64,000 bases of DNA from Seriola aureovittata (Eukaryota > Chordata > Actinopteri > Carangiformes > Carangidae). Below are positions 39,011-53,200 of this stretch, piece by piece. The stretch is taken from the NCBI RefSeq assembly GCF_021018895.1, contig NC_079380.1:8675736-8739735 (forward strand), written 5' to 3'. Made by a program: the position numbers and the translations under genes. Position 1 is the first letter of the stretch; each line of letters opens with the position of its first letter. The notes below the pieces were generated by a model. The model was not told the DNA's origin and did not search any database. It saw only the letters and a program-made list of their open reading frames with translations.

Positions 39011-42000
39011 GGTGGAAACAGCAGCCCTTCAGATGCGGGGTGAACTTAGACAGCAGAGCATCATTTAGGTAACAGGGTGCCGTGCCATTTGCGCTGCATG
39101 TAGAGTTCTCATAGTCGAAGTGGGCTATTTAAAATGCTCAGAATTGGATCTACCTTTAGGCCCAATCACCTTTTTAAAAAGTGTGAAATACCCTTCACAT
39201 TCAAAGGGTGTTGAAGTGGAATTAATGATGTGTGAAATGAGCGTTGTGTTCAATAACAGACACAGTCTGATAAGCTAAATTACTTTTCTATTTTTTTTTT
39301 TAAACTTAAACTTGGCCAAATTCAGGAGAGATTACTTTTAATTAGAGCCAGAGGTCTGATGGAGGACAGCTCTGACTAATTGCAGTTTTTTTAGATGAAG
39401 GAATGCACCTAAATGACTATGCTGCTGAATAGTCTTGCAACATTTCACGCTTTCAGTCACACCATGATCTCAGTCATCCTCCTCTTCCTCCTCTTCTTCC
39501 TGCTCCCTCCTCCCCCTGGTCATCATCAGCATCACTATTATCCTCATCAGTTGTGAATGTTTTTGCCAGTGGCTGTGACAATTAATCACCATGGTACATT
39601 ACATTTTTTTTACAACACAGATGACCACATGAGTGCAGAGCACAAAGCATGTGCTTCTCATATCATCTCACTGCATTTGGCCGCTTTCAAACCGAAAGTG
39701 TCATTTCTCCATCAGACCTTTGTTTTCTTCTGGATTGTGGTTTTCATGAGGCGTTGACACTCTGTGACTCAAAGTGACTCATGGTTTCACTCACAAAAGG
39801 CCACAAATTCCACAAAATCGTCACGCGCGGAGAGGCCACCTGAATGTCTTGATGTCACTCATGAGAAGTTGAAAGCTCCAGGAGAGCAGCCCACGTATGA
39901 ACAAACTTCAGTCTTGTTGACATCGGAAAGGTTACGCGCTAGAGTGTCCTACAATACCTGGGTAGACTGAAGTGAAACCGTAGCCGTACTGTATTAGAAA
40001 CTGCTGAGTTATTTTGGCAGACAGGACATAGGAGCACATGGCCTGGTTTGTGTGCCCAGTGTTCCTGAAACCTTATCACATGGAGGGAGGGGGATCATGG
40101 CTCAGGGTGATGTAATCACACCGATAAAGCAGGGCCCTGATGTGTGATAGTGGCAGTCATGTTCATCCTCTGTATCTGCTCCAACTGGACCCCGGAGAGA
40201 ATATTCCCAATGTGTGTGTGTGTGTGAATGTATGTATGTGTGTTTGGATGTTTATGTGGGTGCATGTGGGTACATGATACTTGGAGGGAACTGGGAGTAG
40301 CTCTGCTGAGGCAGGTGTACCATCCAGGCCGGCCTGTGTTGACTGGCTGGTATGTGAGTTTTGCAGGGGGCTGCTGAGGGGGCCACACTGTAGTCATGCC
40401 TGCATGACTCATGGCGCGGTATCTGTCTGTCTGTCAGTCTGGCCAAGTGCATAGTCCTGTGCAACTGCCTCATGGTGTTGCCTTCAAAAGAGCTACAGGG
40501 CAGGTTCTTACACTGGTTATGTGGTTATGTTATCAACATTCAATTTCTGGAATTTGTCACCAGATTTCCTTCCATACACCTCAAAGCGTGCAGCTCTTTG
40601 CAATAGCACCATTGTGATATTTTACATATGTGGTCTAATTGCTTCAAGATGATGTACCTTCAAGCCGGCCACAGTTGTTAAGCCCAGAATGGGTGCTCTT
40701 TGTAGATTTGATGCCCTGCTGATGCAATGACGCAGTCTTCAAATACAAAGCCGCCATAGATTTCCTGGAAGAATCCCTCCGAAATGTGAAATGTGCCTTC
40801 TTCCCGAACACGGGTGTACTCTCTGTGTGATTGTTGGTCATTTTCTCCAGTGTCTGGACAGAGTTCTGTCTGCATTCAGATGAAATGAGCGTCACGGGGC
40901 TGAACTGTTCCATGTGTGCTGAGCACATGCTTCTCTAAATAACCTCAGGCTGTTACATCAACAAACACATCTGTATCACGAGTCGAAAATTTGTTCACTT
41001 GAAAATCCTGAAGTTTACATTCATTACTGAACAGGTAGAACCTTGTTCTGATTAAAGGAGTAATACTAAATACAGTGTCGTAAGGTATAACACACTGTAG
41101 TAGCTGCTGTTAAGTCATGCTGCCTTCATCTGTAATTTTTAAAAGAACATTTATTTCCCAGGAGTCCACTGTATGGTATAAGTATATTGGTATCTATCAT
41201 TTAGGATTTCACATTTTCACATTCTGGACCATGAACTCTCACATAATTTTCCCTTAAGCTACTTTTAATATCGTCTACATATTCCAGCTCTTCGCTAAGC
41301 CTATATGAATCTTACTTTGAGCAAATATTAAAACACAAGACACCATTTTTTTTTATGCTTACACCATTACACCACAGGGGATCATTAAGTTTTGTGTCTT
41401 ATTTTATAGTCCCTTTGCCAAAATTCAGCTTAAGATCTATGGTCTCTTTGGAAACTTTAGGATCTTGGCTGGATTTAAAATATATTTCTGTGGGTCATCA
41501 TACTCTCCCTGTGATTGATTGAGGAGTTTAACATTGCACAGAGTTTGCAAAAGCTCAATGACTTGAAGTGTTATAGAGCGGAATTACATATCTTACGGAG
41601 ACTGTCATGTATCAGTCATCACAGCCAGCATCTGCTATGTGTGGAAACTACCACAGTCACGTTTGTCTTGAGGGTTGATTTGCTAATGTGAGGCACGGCA
41701 GCGGTGTCTGGAGAGGTCAAACATGTTGACCGACTTGTTCTGCTACTTTAGAGACAATGCGCATGCTTTGCTGCCAAATGTATTGGTTGTAACTGTTCCC
41801 ACAACTGAGCTCAAGCAGACATTAGCTTAAAGAAGCATGTCAGGTATGGTTTTGCAGGGGACTGATGGTGAGGGAGCCCACAGGCAGCGTTTGATTTAGT
41901 CCCCGCTGGGGCTCGCTCAGCTCGTACCTTGGTGACTTTGATGTTGTTACGGTTTTGACTACGTTGTCGGGAGCGGGAACTGTGATTTTTCTCACATGTC

Positions 42001-43602
42001 AAATAATGTGGTATTTGTGGAAAAAGAGAAACTGTGTTGTGTCTCTAGTGTCTGTCGTGCATATGTGATAAGGAATGCAAGCAGATACATTCTGCCTTTT
42101 CAGTGGAGGGAAAAAACAAAACGAGTATTTGGTTGTGGGTCATTGCTTTTGATTACACAGGAAGTGTGTTGTTTGCTTGTACAGACTATCATTTTATGAA
42201 GTACAGTACACTGGCTGTCGCGCGGTACCAGAGTACTTCCCCTGTTGATGGCTTGGTTGTGTGATTCACAGCTGTTGCGTCCAATTGTTCCCATCCCATG
42301 ACATCGTGGTGGTGGCATGATGCAGCGGCAGCCATGTTGGTGAAGTCAGTTGTGATGTAATGTTGTAATGCAGCAGCAGGGCTATTTCAGGTCTACCTCT
42401 GAGCCTCCAAGGCCTTCGTCTGACAGCGTGCCACCCTGGCCTTCTCTCAGTCAGCACCTCATCTGTCATGAGCCAGACAGCCATAGTTGAATCGGCATTC
42501 ACAGAATGTACTAGAAAACCTTTGATGCCCAGGTTTGGGGAAAAGTGGGACATGTGACTAATTTGAAAATACAGGTTACTATGAATTGTTTTCACAGCTC
42601 TTTGGCTGAAGCCAACATTAGGCTGTAGCCGAGATGCAAACATCTAATTTGGGGTTGGTAGTTAGAGGGTGTCTTTGGTCCCGTAGCTTGTGTTCTCACT
42701 GACACGGTGTCTGAGGCTGGTTAACCTCGGGGCAAATTCTCAGAGCTGTGGGAATGCTGTGTGTTTTTTCCCAGAAGACCATCAGAGCTTTATAGACAAG
42801 CAGCAATGGCTCCTTGAACTTTGATCTTCCTCTCTGAGTGTGAAGAGCTCTCAGAGGGCGTGTCTGCAGATAACCTAATACATATCTTTCTTTATCTGGT
42901 GCCTCAAGACAGAAATGTGCATGTTAAGTTGCAAACTTGCATACTATTAATTGAGTGAAATCCCTTGACAGAGAATTTGGTTGGAAAGCTCTCACAGGGA
43001 TTGCTTTACAGCAGCAAAACTTGATGGACAACTTGTGGAAAGTTAAAACAGTCTCATTGTTTGAAAAGCACTTCAGCGTGAGCAGATGACTGTTGTTTGA
43101 CCACTTTCTGACTAACCATTGTAGAGAGGCCGTCCTAAATGATGAACAGAGTTGTAAGTTACAACATATAAACCTTTTCTAGACTTTGCTTTGTTAGAAA
43201 GAGACCAGAATACTGAATATAACTGAAAAGACATCCACAGTATTTTATGCCTTTTTTTTGTGCGCGTTGCTAATCCACATGGGAGACTAGTGTAATGGGT
43301 GCGCCACGGGCCTCAGCTGCTTTAATAACAGCACTGTGTAGCGTCTGTTTACTTTTTCTCAGATCATTGTCAAGCCAGAGGACTAGCTCAAGGAACACTC
43401 TGAGTGATACAGTATCCCAGCACTGTTACAGCGTCAATGATAGTGCACTTTTAAATAGGATGCCACCACCCCAAACACCCACCCCCCACCCCCCCACCCC
43501 TTTCTATCTTTGGCACAGTCAGCCGTCATACCCAGAGGCTGTGAATCCTCATTGTGTACCAGACTGCTAAACTCAAGTTGACTGCACCCTGAATGGAACT
43601 GT

Positions 43603-43613
43603 ATACACACACA

Positions 43614-43692
<79 letters not shown>
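43603..43692. repeat. (CA)n microsatellite
   Basis: About 44 CA units with one CATA interruption near 43619. Frames rich in Thr-His or Cys-Val across it are artefacts. Confidence 0.97.
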
Positions 43693-43697
<5 letters not shown>

Positions 43698-43951
43698 TAT
43701 ATCTGGACAGTTTCAACTATCCTACCAACGTCACATACCATGCACCAAACTCACTCCAGCAGCTTTCCCAGAAATGAGGGTGTGTTTTGGACTCCTGTGA
43801 CTTGTCTTTTACTGGCTTTTTTCGGAAGAGGTGGATCTTAGTGAGTGTGAATGCTCCTTTGTTTTTACTGAACTTGAACCATTTAAGTTTCGAAATACAC
43901 CACTGCTGAGGGGTCACCTAAATATGCCAGCAGTGCATCTTTTTTTGACTG

Positions 43952-44290
43952 TTAAGTTGTGGCTGTTTTACACAAATAGATTCCAGTTAATCTGATGGGC
44001 TGTGTGCAATGTTTGTCAGTCAGATTGACTGAAGTGGCATTAAGCCAGGCACCGTTGGCATATTTGAACAAGTACCTGTCCCTGTAACTCTCAACTCTCC
44101 TTTTCTGCTGCCTCTGCCTCTCTTCACGCTCGTGCCAACTTTCCCTTGCATTTGCCAGCTGAGAGGGCTCGTAATGCCTCGTGCCAGGGAAAATGATGTA
44201 AAGCCTCTCATTTATGGTGCCCAGTTGATCACGCCCAGTTATAGTGAAGGCATCATGCTCCAAGCCTAATATGCGGTGAAGCATATTCAC
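43952..44290 (-). other. Unidentified 112-codon open frame
   Basis: A minus-strand frame contains a strongly charged stretch (ARESWHEREERQRQQKRR) followed by RDRYLFKYANGAWLN, which looks more protein-like than its surroundings. I do not recognise the family. There is no clear splice context or neighbouring exon. It may be a fragment of a gene or retrocopy, or chance. Confidence 0.2.
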
Positions 44291-47200
44291 TCAGAAGCAG
44301 GCAAAAACAAACACGAAGAGTAATGCAAATCAGTAGTAATTTATTCCTGGTGCCTTTCACGATTTGTACTCCCACTCTGGGACACAACAATTTATGTTTT
44401 TAGTTTCACTTCTCTCATCTTGTCTGAATCAGACATTCTGTCTCCTCACCAATATTATATTTCCTGATCATTTCTTGCTCCTCCGTGACAATATTTGCCT
44501 GGGTCAAGCAGAGTAGGGAAGCGTCCCTACGACTGTGCTCTGTCACAAGGGGGAAAAAGTGACTTTATTTCCAAAGACAAAGAGTCTGTGTGTTTTCTTC
44601 AGTTACATCAGGAGTCAAGAGGCCTCCCCCTCACTGGGCCTGGGACTGTCCCAGTGGACCTGCCCCAGCCTTCCCAGTTTTCCTGTGCCTTTGTTGGGAG
44701 TTTTCCACAGATCTCTTGGCCCAGCTGCATGGCTTCATTCTTCCTTCTTCCTGCCCCTTTATCCTCACTTTTACACCTCCCTGATCGCAGCTCAGAGACC
44801 CTGGCTTCATGGGTGTTCCCTTGGGTAAACCCCCCCCTTCACTTCCTCAGAGTAGCCTGTATCAGAATAATCTATATTATTAGCTGGTAAATACATGAGG
44901 TGATCCTATCTGTAGCGAAATGCAGTTGCGGATGGAGAGTTAGAGAACTAAAAATCTTGGAAATAGATTTTATGTTCCTTGATCACTGCTCTGTTTTGTA
45001 GCTGACCTGGGACAAAATTCTTTTGTGCGCTCTGCAAATAACATCCTGAATGATACGAATGCTGTGGTCCACACAATCTGGTGTTATCCTCTTCACGCTG
45101 ACAGCACTTTGGCAGAAGATACACAGAAGGGGTTAGTTTTGGGTTAAAGGAGCTATTTGTAAGGTTTGCTATTGCTACATCACAGGTGTTATCATAAACT
45201 GTCGTTTACTTACCGGTCTAGAACAGTATCAAACTTCATTCCTGTCTCCAGTGGTGGAAAGTAACGCCAAGTGTTAAGTGCTTCTATTTCTATCACGTCT
45301 TTTCTTCTACTGAAGTTAGCATGCTAACCAGCTAGCACCGGTCCGGCCAGCCCGTCTCCACACTTTCTGATTGCAGAAGTAGCGCTGCTCAGAAGGTGTA
45401 TTATAACCTCTTGTATTGTAAATGCAATGATGGCTGAAGCTCTTGTCAAGTGACCATCACCATCACCACCACCACTCGCTCCCGGCAAGAAAACCACGTT
45501 CGAAACCCAGTACCCAAAGATATCAGCATTTGGTTACTGGGAATGTCCAAAAGAAGTGAAATTACACTGTACAGAAATCGACTTATTTCAACCTGGAGTC
45601 AAATAGATACATTTTCATACAAGTTTTTATTATTACTATAAAATGAGATTACATTTCATGTAATTTTGCCTATTATCTGTGGATCAAAACTGTCTTTGAA
45701 CCAGCCATTGAAATGGCACCGACTCGATGAGTGACTCTCACTTGTTTTGACACAGAGACCCAAATCTCACCTCTGTATCTATCTGAGTCATTGCTCCATG
45801 ATTTACATTGTTCACAGACTTTGCCAAAGTGTCTTGTGACCCACATATCCGTCCCACCACAGTGACTTAGTAACCGTCAGACCCACAGATTTGGAAATGT
45901 TGGAGACTATGTCAGAAAGACACAGTTTGTGTAGTTAACTTTATTCATTTTTGACACAGCAGTGTGAGCAGAGCGTACGTGGTAGGTGATGTATGTGGGA
46001 CTGATTTGTGTGCTCTTCCCACCGCATGCAGCAGTGGGAACTAGAGCACATACTGTAGCTGTGAGTAAGCACTTATCTGTTGGTCAAACCATTTTATCTG
46101 CCATAAGTCATGCTCAACTTTGTGCATGTAAGACTCATTTTAATAATGTTTCTGTTCTGCTTCTCCTTCAGTCGCTTATTTGCCTGTGTAACAGATGAAA
46201 GAGATTTAAATATGGGAGCTTTATTAAAATGACCTAGTTGTTGTGTGTGGAACAGAAAACGGTTTTCCCTCCCTCCAATCCAGAGGGGAACCAGAAGACT
46301 AAATTCAGTAGGTCTCTGTGGATGTTGCCTCTGTGAAAATAAATTAAAATCCTCTTACCTGAATCAACTTTATACTATCATCCCAAACAGAGAATCTGTC
46401 ACTGTGTGACACTGATATGTGTTGTGGTGCAGGAGGGGGAGGCTGCTGGTACGACCTCAGTTCACATCCCCTGTCCTTCACTTGGCTCTTAACTCAGGCT
46501 GTGCACGCCTACATCTGCACACTCACACAGACACACACGCACACACGCTCACCCAGCCACACGTGTGCATGTGCACACATATTCACAGCCCGCAGTGTTG
46601 GAAATCAATGTAGTCAATCAATAATCTGTACTCTGGGCTGCCCCAGGTCTGCAAATCTTTCAAGGAGCCATTTTCTGAAATTGGACGTGAAAGTCACGTC
46701 CATCTGAGGCCTTTCACTCATTTATTTAAGTGTGTGAAATGAAATGTTTAAAAGATTGAAAAGGGTAAAAACCTTAATTAGACCTTGACGAAGGTTGAGC
46801 CGATCTATGAGAAAATACAGAATCAAATTACTAAGAGAGAAGAGGATGATTCATAGTGGAAGAATAAATAAGTCAGTCCTTTAAATATTCTAACTTTAGA
46901 CTGAATGATAACTACCCTGTGTGACTATATATATGTTATATGTACATTTACCATACATTTTTATCACACTAACTCACTGATTCTTGATGTGGATGTTTCT
47001 CCTCTTGTTGATACAGATTTACTTGAATGTGCTTACAGAAAGATTTGGCAGCAATCTGGGAATAACGAGCAACTGAAGAGGGATGTTCCAACTTGACCAA
47101 TTTTGAGAAAAAAAAAATCTGTATAATTTTATTCTTAATTGTTTTTGTTTTTTTTCCTTGAGCAGTTACATTTTAATGCTCAACTCTCTAAGAATTGAAG

Positions 47201-50200
47201 AGTTAATACTCACCAGGAGACAACAGGTGGACTGAGTGTGTTTTGGAGAGGCTCTTTAATTTAGGCATTTTGTTAGCCTTCATCATCATGCTGTGGATTA
47301 CTGTACTGTTTGAGAAGCAAAATCTTAGCATTTGATAAGATTCAGCTTCATAAATTTGTTCTTTGTTGCCCTCGGAAACCCCTTTATGCGCCATGCTCCG
47401 TGTCCTGAAAGACTAGACAGCCCTCATTCTCTCCTCTGCTTAAATCCATGCTAATATGGATAATTCCCATTGTCCCATCGCCACGAGCCACACTTCATCT
47501 GTTCTCCTCAATAGACGTGTCAGCTTCGATGTCACAGTGCACTGAGATCCCCGCTCTCTGCCCGCTCTGTGCAGGGCTGGGAGTGGGCGACAGGCCTGAG
47601 TCAAAACGAGGCCCATTATTTTCGGCATACAGTGACGTGTGCTTGATCGTGGCCAGAGGGGGCAGGGATGTGTATATTTACATGTGCGGTGTGGATGTGT
47701 TCCTGTGCATGTGAGCGAGTGTATGTTGTTTCCGTGGTCGTGTGGACTGGACACGGAGAATGCGCTGGGTCTGCGGTGTGTTTCCTGCCTTCATTTGCAC
47801 GTCTCCCCCTCCTCTGCTCTGCATTTCCTTCCTTCCAGCACTCCTCAGTAAAACAAGCGGTAACCTGACCTCTCTCTATGCTGGTGGTCTCCCACAGAGG
47901 ATGTGAGATGACAGAGCTGATGGCTCTCCTTTGTGAAGTATTTTTAATCCTGTCGATTGATTGGACCACAAAGATAAAGCTAAACAGTTGTGATAGTAAG
48001 GCAACACAACCTGACGGCCTGCGGTGCTGCTTTTTCTCAGTTTTTAATGAGTTGATTACCTCAGATGTAGTTTTCATCCATTAAACATACACTCCAATAT
48101 GATGTCTCTGCTAAACCATAATGAAGTGGACTCATTTTGTGCATCACGAGTAATTTTCTTCACTGGGAATGTGCTTAGTGCACCATTTCCATTGATGGAG
48201 GAATGAAAACTTCGGCCTGCTCTTGCTTTTTCTTTTTTTTTCTTTTTCTTTTTTTTTTGTGTGTCTACGATCAGGCTGCACAATGACCCTTGTTCAGCCC
48301 AGTCCACATCAGGCCATACAATGCAGCCTTTTGTAGTCTTGATTCAGGCTGATATCATGGTGGAAACTATTTAGATGGGGATCACATGTTGTTAGGGCAT
48401 GCTGCTTTTGAGATTCTCCTCTTACTCACTTAACGAGAGAATGTCAAACCTCCCGTAGACAATAAGGTGCTTGTTTGTTGTCTCAGGACACATTTTGGGA
48501 AGACTGGGATCTCCAAGAAAGATGGCTTACCTTCTTTGTTGTCTGAAGTAGACTCTCTCATTAAGCCATAAATTGCAAGACCTTGCATCTAAGCAGAGCA
48601 GGTCAAGGTGGTGTCAAGGTCAGGTCTTGTCAGAAAGTCTCATGCTAATGTTTTTCATCTTCTTTCATTATGGCAAGCAGTGTGAATATAGATCTTTAAC
48701 ATTTGTGTTATTCATAATTTTTGATCTGATTTCACAACTCTTGACTAATTTGGAAATTTAATATGGAAATTAAAGTTTTTCCATGCTTTGGGAAAGGCTT
48801 TTAGATTTACGAGGTTTTATGTCATTGTCTGTAGTGTGACAAATTATGTGACAAGCCTTTTTAAAAGACATTTTGAATCCAATTATTATAATTTCATTTG
48901 TAATGTGCAGACAGATTTTTAGCTAAATCTAATTGCTTCTCACCCCTCTGAACCCAGTCAGCAGAATCAATTATAATATTATATATTGCCTATTTACTGC
49001 AAACCCAGATGTGTGTCTGTTTCTATTTGGCCTCTGTAGATTTACCACAGTTCTCTTTTAGCCTCTGGGGTTAGGACAGGCCCTCTGGAGTATCTCTGAA
49101 GTATCACAGCGTTGTTGAATTTCATTAACTGCCCTTAAGACACAGCTCTAACAGGCCCCCGAGCATTTTGTCTGCACTATTACTACACTACTCCCTATGC
49201 CCCAGTGTGGAGCTGCTAGATTTTCCCACTCTCCTACCAGCAGTGAGATTCCTTGTAGGCCACAGCTGGAGATACAGTGAGTTGATGATAAATGTCTACA
49301 GCAAACAAATGTTCAGGTCTGGCAGCTGCAGTCCCAGCCTAAAATGACTTATCAATTGCTATATCCCAAAGCGACGAGGGCCCTTCCGCTGTGAGCTGAT
49401 TCAGCGGGGTGTTGCCTGATCTCACTGGTCACAGAATATTCACACAAATCTCTTGTTATTGTATAAAACAGTGTCTAGTTGTCTTGGTGGGTGAGGTATA
49501 TAAATATCTATAAATAGCCCGCCATGGGGCGTTTTTTTTTTTTTTTTTTACTGTCAGCTGCTTCCTTAAGATTAGAGGCACAAACACAACTCTGGGCTGA
49601 GACATGATACAGATTTACTAAGTGAGCCTTATTTTTCCACTGAAGTGAAGACAGGCCTTTGCTGTGAGCTGAAACAGCCCCGCTAACAATGCTGAGAAAA
49701 GAGTCGCTTCAGCTAAGAAGCCTCAGCCCTGTGTGCACAGCAGCTCCAGTACGCAGTAAATAATTCACCTGTGCGGAATGACTGAATAATTCAAGTGCTG
49801 AATTAGCTATTCGTGTAATAACATTTCACCTGTGTTTCAAAAGGGGAGGAAAACTTTGTGCAAACGCAGAGCTGATATTCTGTTTGTAAATACGCTGAGA
49901 TTAAAGTAATTATATGTCTTGGTCTCTGTGTACACGTCTCACCTCTCCTTCATATTGATTTCCTGCACAGGATATTGCTGCACGGTGAAAGGCTGGGTCT
50001 TGTGCTGATAAAATAAGCGAACGCAATTTTCAGGGACCCGCATTCGCCTGGCAATATACAGAGGAAGTGAGGAGGACGGGAAGGGGTGCAGGCCGTGCGA
50101 TGGCGGATACAGATATTGCCTCTTTGCACAGAGATAAATGGACACATCCCAGATCTATGAAATTAGTTTTGTTGCAAACGGCCTTTGAGAGGTGTTGTCA

Positions 50201-53200
50201 CATTTTGCTTTTGTCAGAAAACAGCCCACCGCCCAGAGATCTGGAGCAGGATGTTTTTGTTTTTTTATTTTGTTTTTTTTTTTGTGTTGGTCTACAGTTT
50301 CATATGGACACACATTTGCAACTGAATCCTATAAATACACCACATGCACGCAGCCCGCTGTTAGAAGGCCATTTATACTTTCAAGAGCTATTCATATCGT
50401 TGGCACTCGATCCTGTCATTTAGTAAACACTGTTATGACAGTGGGGGAGCCTGGCAGTGGACCTGAAACAAATCTGTCACTCCAGACTAAAACCGCTGAG
50501 ACTAAAAGGTTAAGTCTCTATTGTAAAATCCCACCGAGCGCTGACAGCCTGAACTAAATACCTGTGGAACACTATGGGAAAAAGCAAGGGCTACTCCACC
50601 CTTTTTGGCTGGGCACTAACATCCATGCCTCAGCTCTCAAGCACCCATCTTACCAGTCACAGCAGCCCCTCAGCTATCCATGACATTTGATCTCAGGGTC
50701 AGCTGCGACGGATATTTCTGCTGTCTCTGTGTGTATGTGTTTTTTGATGTCGTAAGGGCCGGTATGGTATGACAGCCTGTCACATATCACTAGGGTCAAT
50801 TCAGACGACTGCAGCTTTACTGGTGCTAAGTTGCACTTCAGTCCCTGGCCTGCGGCTGTATTTTGCAGAGTCTTTTCTTCCCTGTAAGTTGGGCAGAAAG
50901 AGAGTTAGAGAGGACTGAGGGGCTTTAAGCCCGGACTGTTGTTCACAGCTCAGTTTTATTTTTGTTGAGAGCAAAGTGTGTGTAGAGAAACGCTCTAATT
51001 CCTCCCTCGGTTATACCGTTCATGTGACTCTGTATCTAAATCAACTTCCACAACTGGTGAAGTCACCTGGTATTAATGTCTGTGCTGCAGTATAACACGT
51101 TTATTTTTAGTGCCTGTTTCTTTCTTTTCTTGTTTTTCTTCTCTGTTCTCCTCGCCCAAATGAAATATCAGTAGCTTTGTAGATTTGTCAGCTTCTTAAT
51201 TCATCGTGGTCGGACGCACGATGTTCTATATAAAGATCAAAAGCATCTTTCTGCAGTTAATGCGCAGATGGGCCTCAGATGCTTGTAGGAGCTACAGAAC
51301 ACACATGCTGTTATCAAGTGCAAGTGAATCTTACAGCAGGGTGAATTGGTAGATCTCTTCCTTCTTCTTATTGTTTTCCAAATGCCTCCACCCATAATAT
51401 GAATATGTGCTCATGACTTTCTGCTTATTATTATGAAATCTCAATTTAAGGAAACTACATCTATTGTATATTAAGGTTGATTTCGCAATGGAAACATTGA
51501 GGGTGTGTGTCTGATGCAGAGAGCATTTCATTTGAGAAAAAGTCTGCTTAAATGTAGAGGAGAACTTTTTAGAATATTTCTAGTTATACTAGTCAGAGAA
51601 TAACTAAGGAGAGTGACTGCTTGAATAGTGTTTTTTCCCTCCATTGTTTCCAGTGTCAAGCCTCGCCTCCAGCATGGAGTGAACTAAAGAAACAATGGAT
51701 AGTAGGAGCATTTATAGTGGATGACTAACTGTTGGAGTATGGGGAAAACCAAACATAATGTGTTTGTGCCATCGGGTTTTCAGGGAAACAGTAATAAGTC
51801 TGGAACCTGCTTCAATTACACAGAAATGTAATGATGTCACTTGATATTGGAAAGCTTTCTAATAAATGAAAAAATATTTTGGTAGCACCACAATGATAAT
51901 TTGAGTCAAAGTGGTCAAAAGGCTGACCTGTGGCGGCAGCAACATGCAGGAAAGAGGATGAAAGAGGGAAAGGAGGAACGAAGGCCTGAGGGCAGGAAGC
52001 GCTGCAGCTCTCAAGAATGAGGTATCCGGCCTTCTCACTACTCAGATTAATGAGGTCATCCATGATGGCGCCCGCCCGTGCATGCAAGGCAGCGGAGTCC
52101 TGTTTTCCACTGTCCACCCTGCCTCTACAGTCCCTGCCGGGAGCAGGCAGGGCCCTACTTGGCGGGCCACCTGAGGCTCTGTCAGCCTCAATGACACAGC
52201 TCTGTCAGCCACCCTCAGCGTGGCTGCAGCTAGCCTGCCTCCTGCAGAGTAGTGCATAGCAGCAGAGTACACACAGTACCCGGAAACCAGCCAGCTCCTG
52301 TCCATAATGGTTAGACTTCATGCGGTTTCCTGCTTTGCCATTTCAGCTTGGTTCAGTTTCAGCCAGAGATCTTGAGGAATGTGGCGAAGGCATGCACTGA
52401 GATTAGAAACGGCCCCGGATAGAGGAGATTTCAAGAATGCACGAATATTTCTAATATGACTATTTCAGAAATGTTTAATTCCTAAATTATTTTTCTAAAA
52501 CACCTGATACGGCACTTTGTAGATAATATGTTTAGCTCTTTCATTTCTTCTTCAATCACAGGAGTGAACAGGGACTACAGATTTTAAATAAGGCATCTGC
52601 AGAAAAGATGGCAGCTCCGACATGAAAGAGGCCAACCAGATTACTATTTTATTTATGATGAATGACAAACAGGAGGGCAATGTTCTGTTGCAAGCCTCTG
52701 TGCATATTTGAAACGTAAGGGCAGACTGAGAAAAGTAGTTATGTTGTACACAATGGCACAAGCCTGAAATGAAGCAGCAGAGCTTTTTCACAACTGTTCA
52801 AGGTGGCATTTAGAGCTCCATTCACTGAGCCTTTCTTCTGTTGGACTTTAAGCCTCACCTGTGACAGCTGGGCCTCTGTTGTCATAAGCCAGTGCCTCTC
52901 TCTGCATGACTGAAGACCATTTCCCAAGCGATTATATTAAATGGTGGCATGGAAAGCTTCATTGGGCTTGAGTTTGTATGCATAGCGTAATACAATAGAT
53001 TGCAGCTCACCAGACAGAGAAAGAGAGTGCTGGTTATGCTTGTCAACCCCAGTCATTATGGCCCGCTGGACATCCCTGCACCTGGAGAGACATCGGTTTG
53101 TCCTCTGCGTTTCGTCCGCCTGTCTTTCTTCCCCTGCCTAATGGAGAGAAGAAGTGGCCCGGGGGGAGCCAGTGTCAGCCCCCAGCAATTTAAAAACAAA

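Noticed and set aside
43434..43841. Open frames rich in Cys-Val or Thr-His
   Set aside because: They are created by the (CA)n microsatellite at 43603-43692; the flanking residues show no family resemblance.
47616..48077. 153-codon minus-strand frame
   Set aside because: It is low in motif content, overlaps several equally long frames on the other strand, and has no splice or promoter context.
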